DNA of 6,390 nucleotides from an uncultured Verrucomicrobiota bacterium (GTDB lineage: Bacteria > Verrucomicrobiota > Verrucomicrobiia > Methylacidiphilales > Verrucolacustridaceae): NCBI GenBank assembly GCA_903905395.1, contig CAIVGD010000013.1, positions 1 to 6,390 on the forward strand, in the 5' to 3' direction. A program made the position numbers and the translations under genes. This document shows positions 5,328-6,390 of this stretch, one piece after another (position 1 is the first letter of the stretch; each line of letters begins with the position of its first letter). The notes under the pieces were generated by a model. That model had not been told where the DNA came from, searched no databases, and saw nothing but the letters and a program-made list of their open reading frames with translations.

Positions 5328-6390
5328 TCAGGCGATCCGACGGCGACGGCGTAGAAGGCTGACAGCGGCCAAGCCGAGAGCGAGGAGGGCAGTGGAGGAG
5401 GGCTCGGGCACGGTGGTCACGCCGAGTACCGTGCCACTGACCGACCCGGTCGTGAAAGCGGCCGAAGACTGGTTTTGATTCGAGAGGAGCATCCTGCTGG
5501 TGACTTCGGTGGACATCAGATTGTAGTTCACACCATTGAAGGTCGTGGTGCCCCCAACCGCGGCGATGAAGTATTGCAGGCTGGCTGAGGAGAGAAGACC
5601 CGCGATATCGAAGCTGGTCGCATCAACAAAGAAACCCCCCAAGTAGGTGGAGGGAGTGACACTAAGTAGAGTGGCGTTGAGGTTGGCATCGTTGAAGTAG
5701 ATGCTGACGGTATTTGCGGCGGTGAAGGAACCGGAGAAGGGAGTGACGCCGGAAGTGAGATGGAGAAGATCATTTTTACTGTTGGTTGCTGAGGAATACG
5801 TGGGGGCGCCGGTGGCGGTAAACTCGAAAGCGAAATCGATGCCGCCGGAAAGATTGACCGAGCCGGCGGTGATGATGCCCGGGCTGTTGCCAGGGCTGAG
5901 CAATCCACCACCTTTGATCTGGCCGGAAGTACCACCAGTTCCCGCCAGAGTAGATCCAGAGCCGATTGAGAGGTCGCTGGTCGTGGTGGTGGAAGAGTTG
6001 GCCAAGGTCAGCTTGGAATTATTTGCGATGGCCACCGTGCCACCAGTGGCTTTGGCGGAGCCTTCGATCGAGCTATTCCCGTTTGCGGTGAGGGTACTGC
6101 CGCTTGCCACTGTCACCGTACCTGTCCCGGAAGCTGCAAGGGAACCCACCGTGTCACTTCCACCCAATCCGAGGGTGCCACTGGAAACAACAACGGCTGC
6201 CGTATCGAGCAGTTTATTCGCAGCACTCGTATTCAGTGTGCCGCCGGTGACGTTGACCGCAGTGGCGGCTGAAGTCCCGCTGAGAGAGGTCGTGCCGCTG
6301 GAAGAGGTCAGCGCGCCAGCTCCCAAGTTGGCGCTCACTGTGCCGCCTTGGAGGGCGTAGGTGGCGGCGGTCATGGTGCCTGACCCACTC
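5328..6390 (-). CDS. Beta-strand-repeat surface protein with C-terminal PEP-CTERM sorting signal (5' end outside window)
   Basis: The frame is open to the right edge (residues SGSGT precede the first visible Met at 6374), so the true start is outside; at least 353 residues are visible. The first 190 or so are Gly/Ser/Thr/Ala-rich repeats such as GGTLNTSAANKLLD, SSGTLGLGGSDTVGSLAASG and GSTLTANGNSSIEGSAKATG. These are typical of autotransporter-associated beta-strand or haemagglutinin-like beta-helix proteins. A less repetitive domain follows (FAFEFTATGAP, NDLLHLTSGVTPFSG, VSIYFND). The C-terminus is a textbook PEP-CTERM signal: VPEPSS, a hydrophobic helix (TALLALGLAAVSLL), then RRRRR. In this system an exosortase recognises the signal at the inner membrane and the protein is displayed or exported, often in exopolysaccharide-rich matrix. 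No cysteine is seen in the visible part. The ligand is unknown. Confidence 0.88.
   Translation of the reverse strand, partial: SGSGTMTAATYALQGGTVSANLGAGALTSSSGTTSLSGTSAATAVNVTGGTLNTSAANKLLDTAAVVVSSGTLGLGGSDTVGSLAASGTGTVTVASGSTLTANGNSSIEGSAKATGGTVAIANNSKLTLANSSTTTTSDLSIGSGSTLAGTGGTSGQIKGGGLLSPGNSPGIITAGSVNLSGGIDFAFEFTATGAPTYSSATNSKNDLLHLTSGVTPFSGSFTAANTVSIYFNDANLNATLLSVTPSTYLGGFFVDATSFDIAGLLSSASLQYFIAAVGGTTTFNGVNYNLMSTEVTSRMLLSNQNQSSAAFTTGSVSGTVLGVTTVPEPSSTALLALGLAAVSLLRRRRRIA

Noticed and set aside
5701..6360. Long plus-strand open frame opposite the surface protein
   Set aside because: It is Pro/Val-rich and mirrors the Gly/Thr repeats of the minus-strand gene, which has a clear PEP-CTERM end. 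It is an antisense shadow.

Overview
The window looks like a chromosomal stretch from a GC-rich, Gram-negative, PVC-group-like bacterium, most likely Verrucomicrobiota. The reasons are a large glycine/serine/threonine-rich beta-strand-repeat surface protein ending in a PEP-CTERM sorting signal, a small coupled cluster of the layout that often follows ECF sigma factors in that phylum, and weak or absent Shine-Dalgarno sequences. The phylum call is inference from gene style; no rRNA or other marker gene is present.

Layout. (1) Positions 1-925 hold a tightly coupled plus-strand cluster: the last codons of an upstream gene, a single-pass membrane protein with a cytoplasmic N-terminus, and an exported helical protein. 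Both junctions are 4-base ATGA overlaps. (2) Positions 1030-2958 encode one long plus-strand protein joining an MGDG-synthase/MurG-like glycosyltransferase half to a PHP metal-dependent phosphoesterase half with all visible metal-ligand motifs intact. A GC-rich hairpin with a T run follows as terminator. (3) A PfkB-family carbohydrate kinase lies convergently on the minus strand (3232-4338), with a possible sigma70-like promoter upstream at 4482-4511. (4) Positions about 4540-5327 are a decayed, repeat-rich stretch. It contains a doubly frameshifted fragment of a group II intron-type reverse transcriptase cut off at a REP-like repeat, two direct-repeat pairs, and a 9-bp inverted repeat bracketing those pairs. 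(5) From 5328 to the right edge is the C-terminal part of the PEP-CTERM surface protein on the minus strand; its N-terminus lies outside the window.

The intact genes do not form one obvious pathway. The most distinctive items are the glycosyltransferase-PHP fusion, and a dispersed repeat family in which a hairpin of variable sequence is followed by a conserved tail, AGTTGAAG(TTTAAG)nTCAGA. That family has two plus-strand copies near 2958 and 4896 and one shorter minus-strand copy near 5266-5291. I do not see a complete defence system, CRISPR array, intact mobile element or RNA gene.
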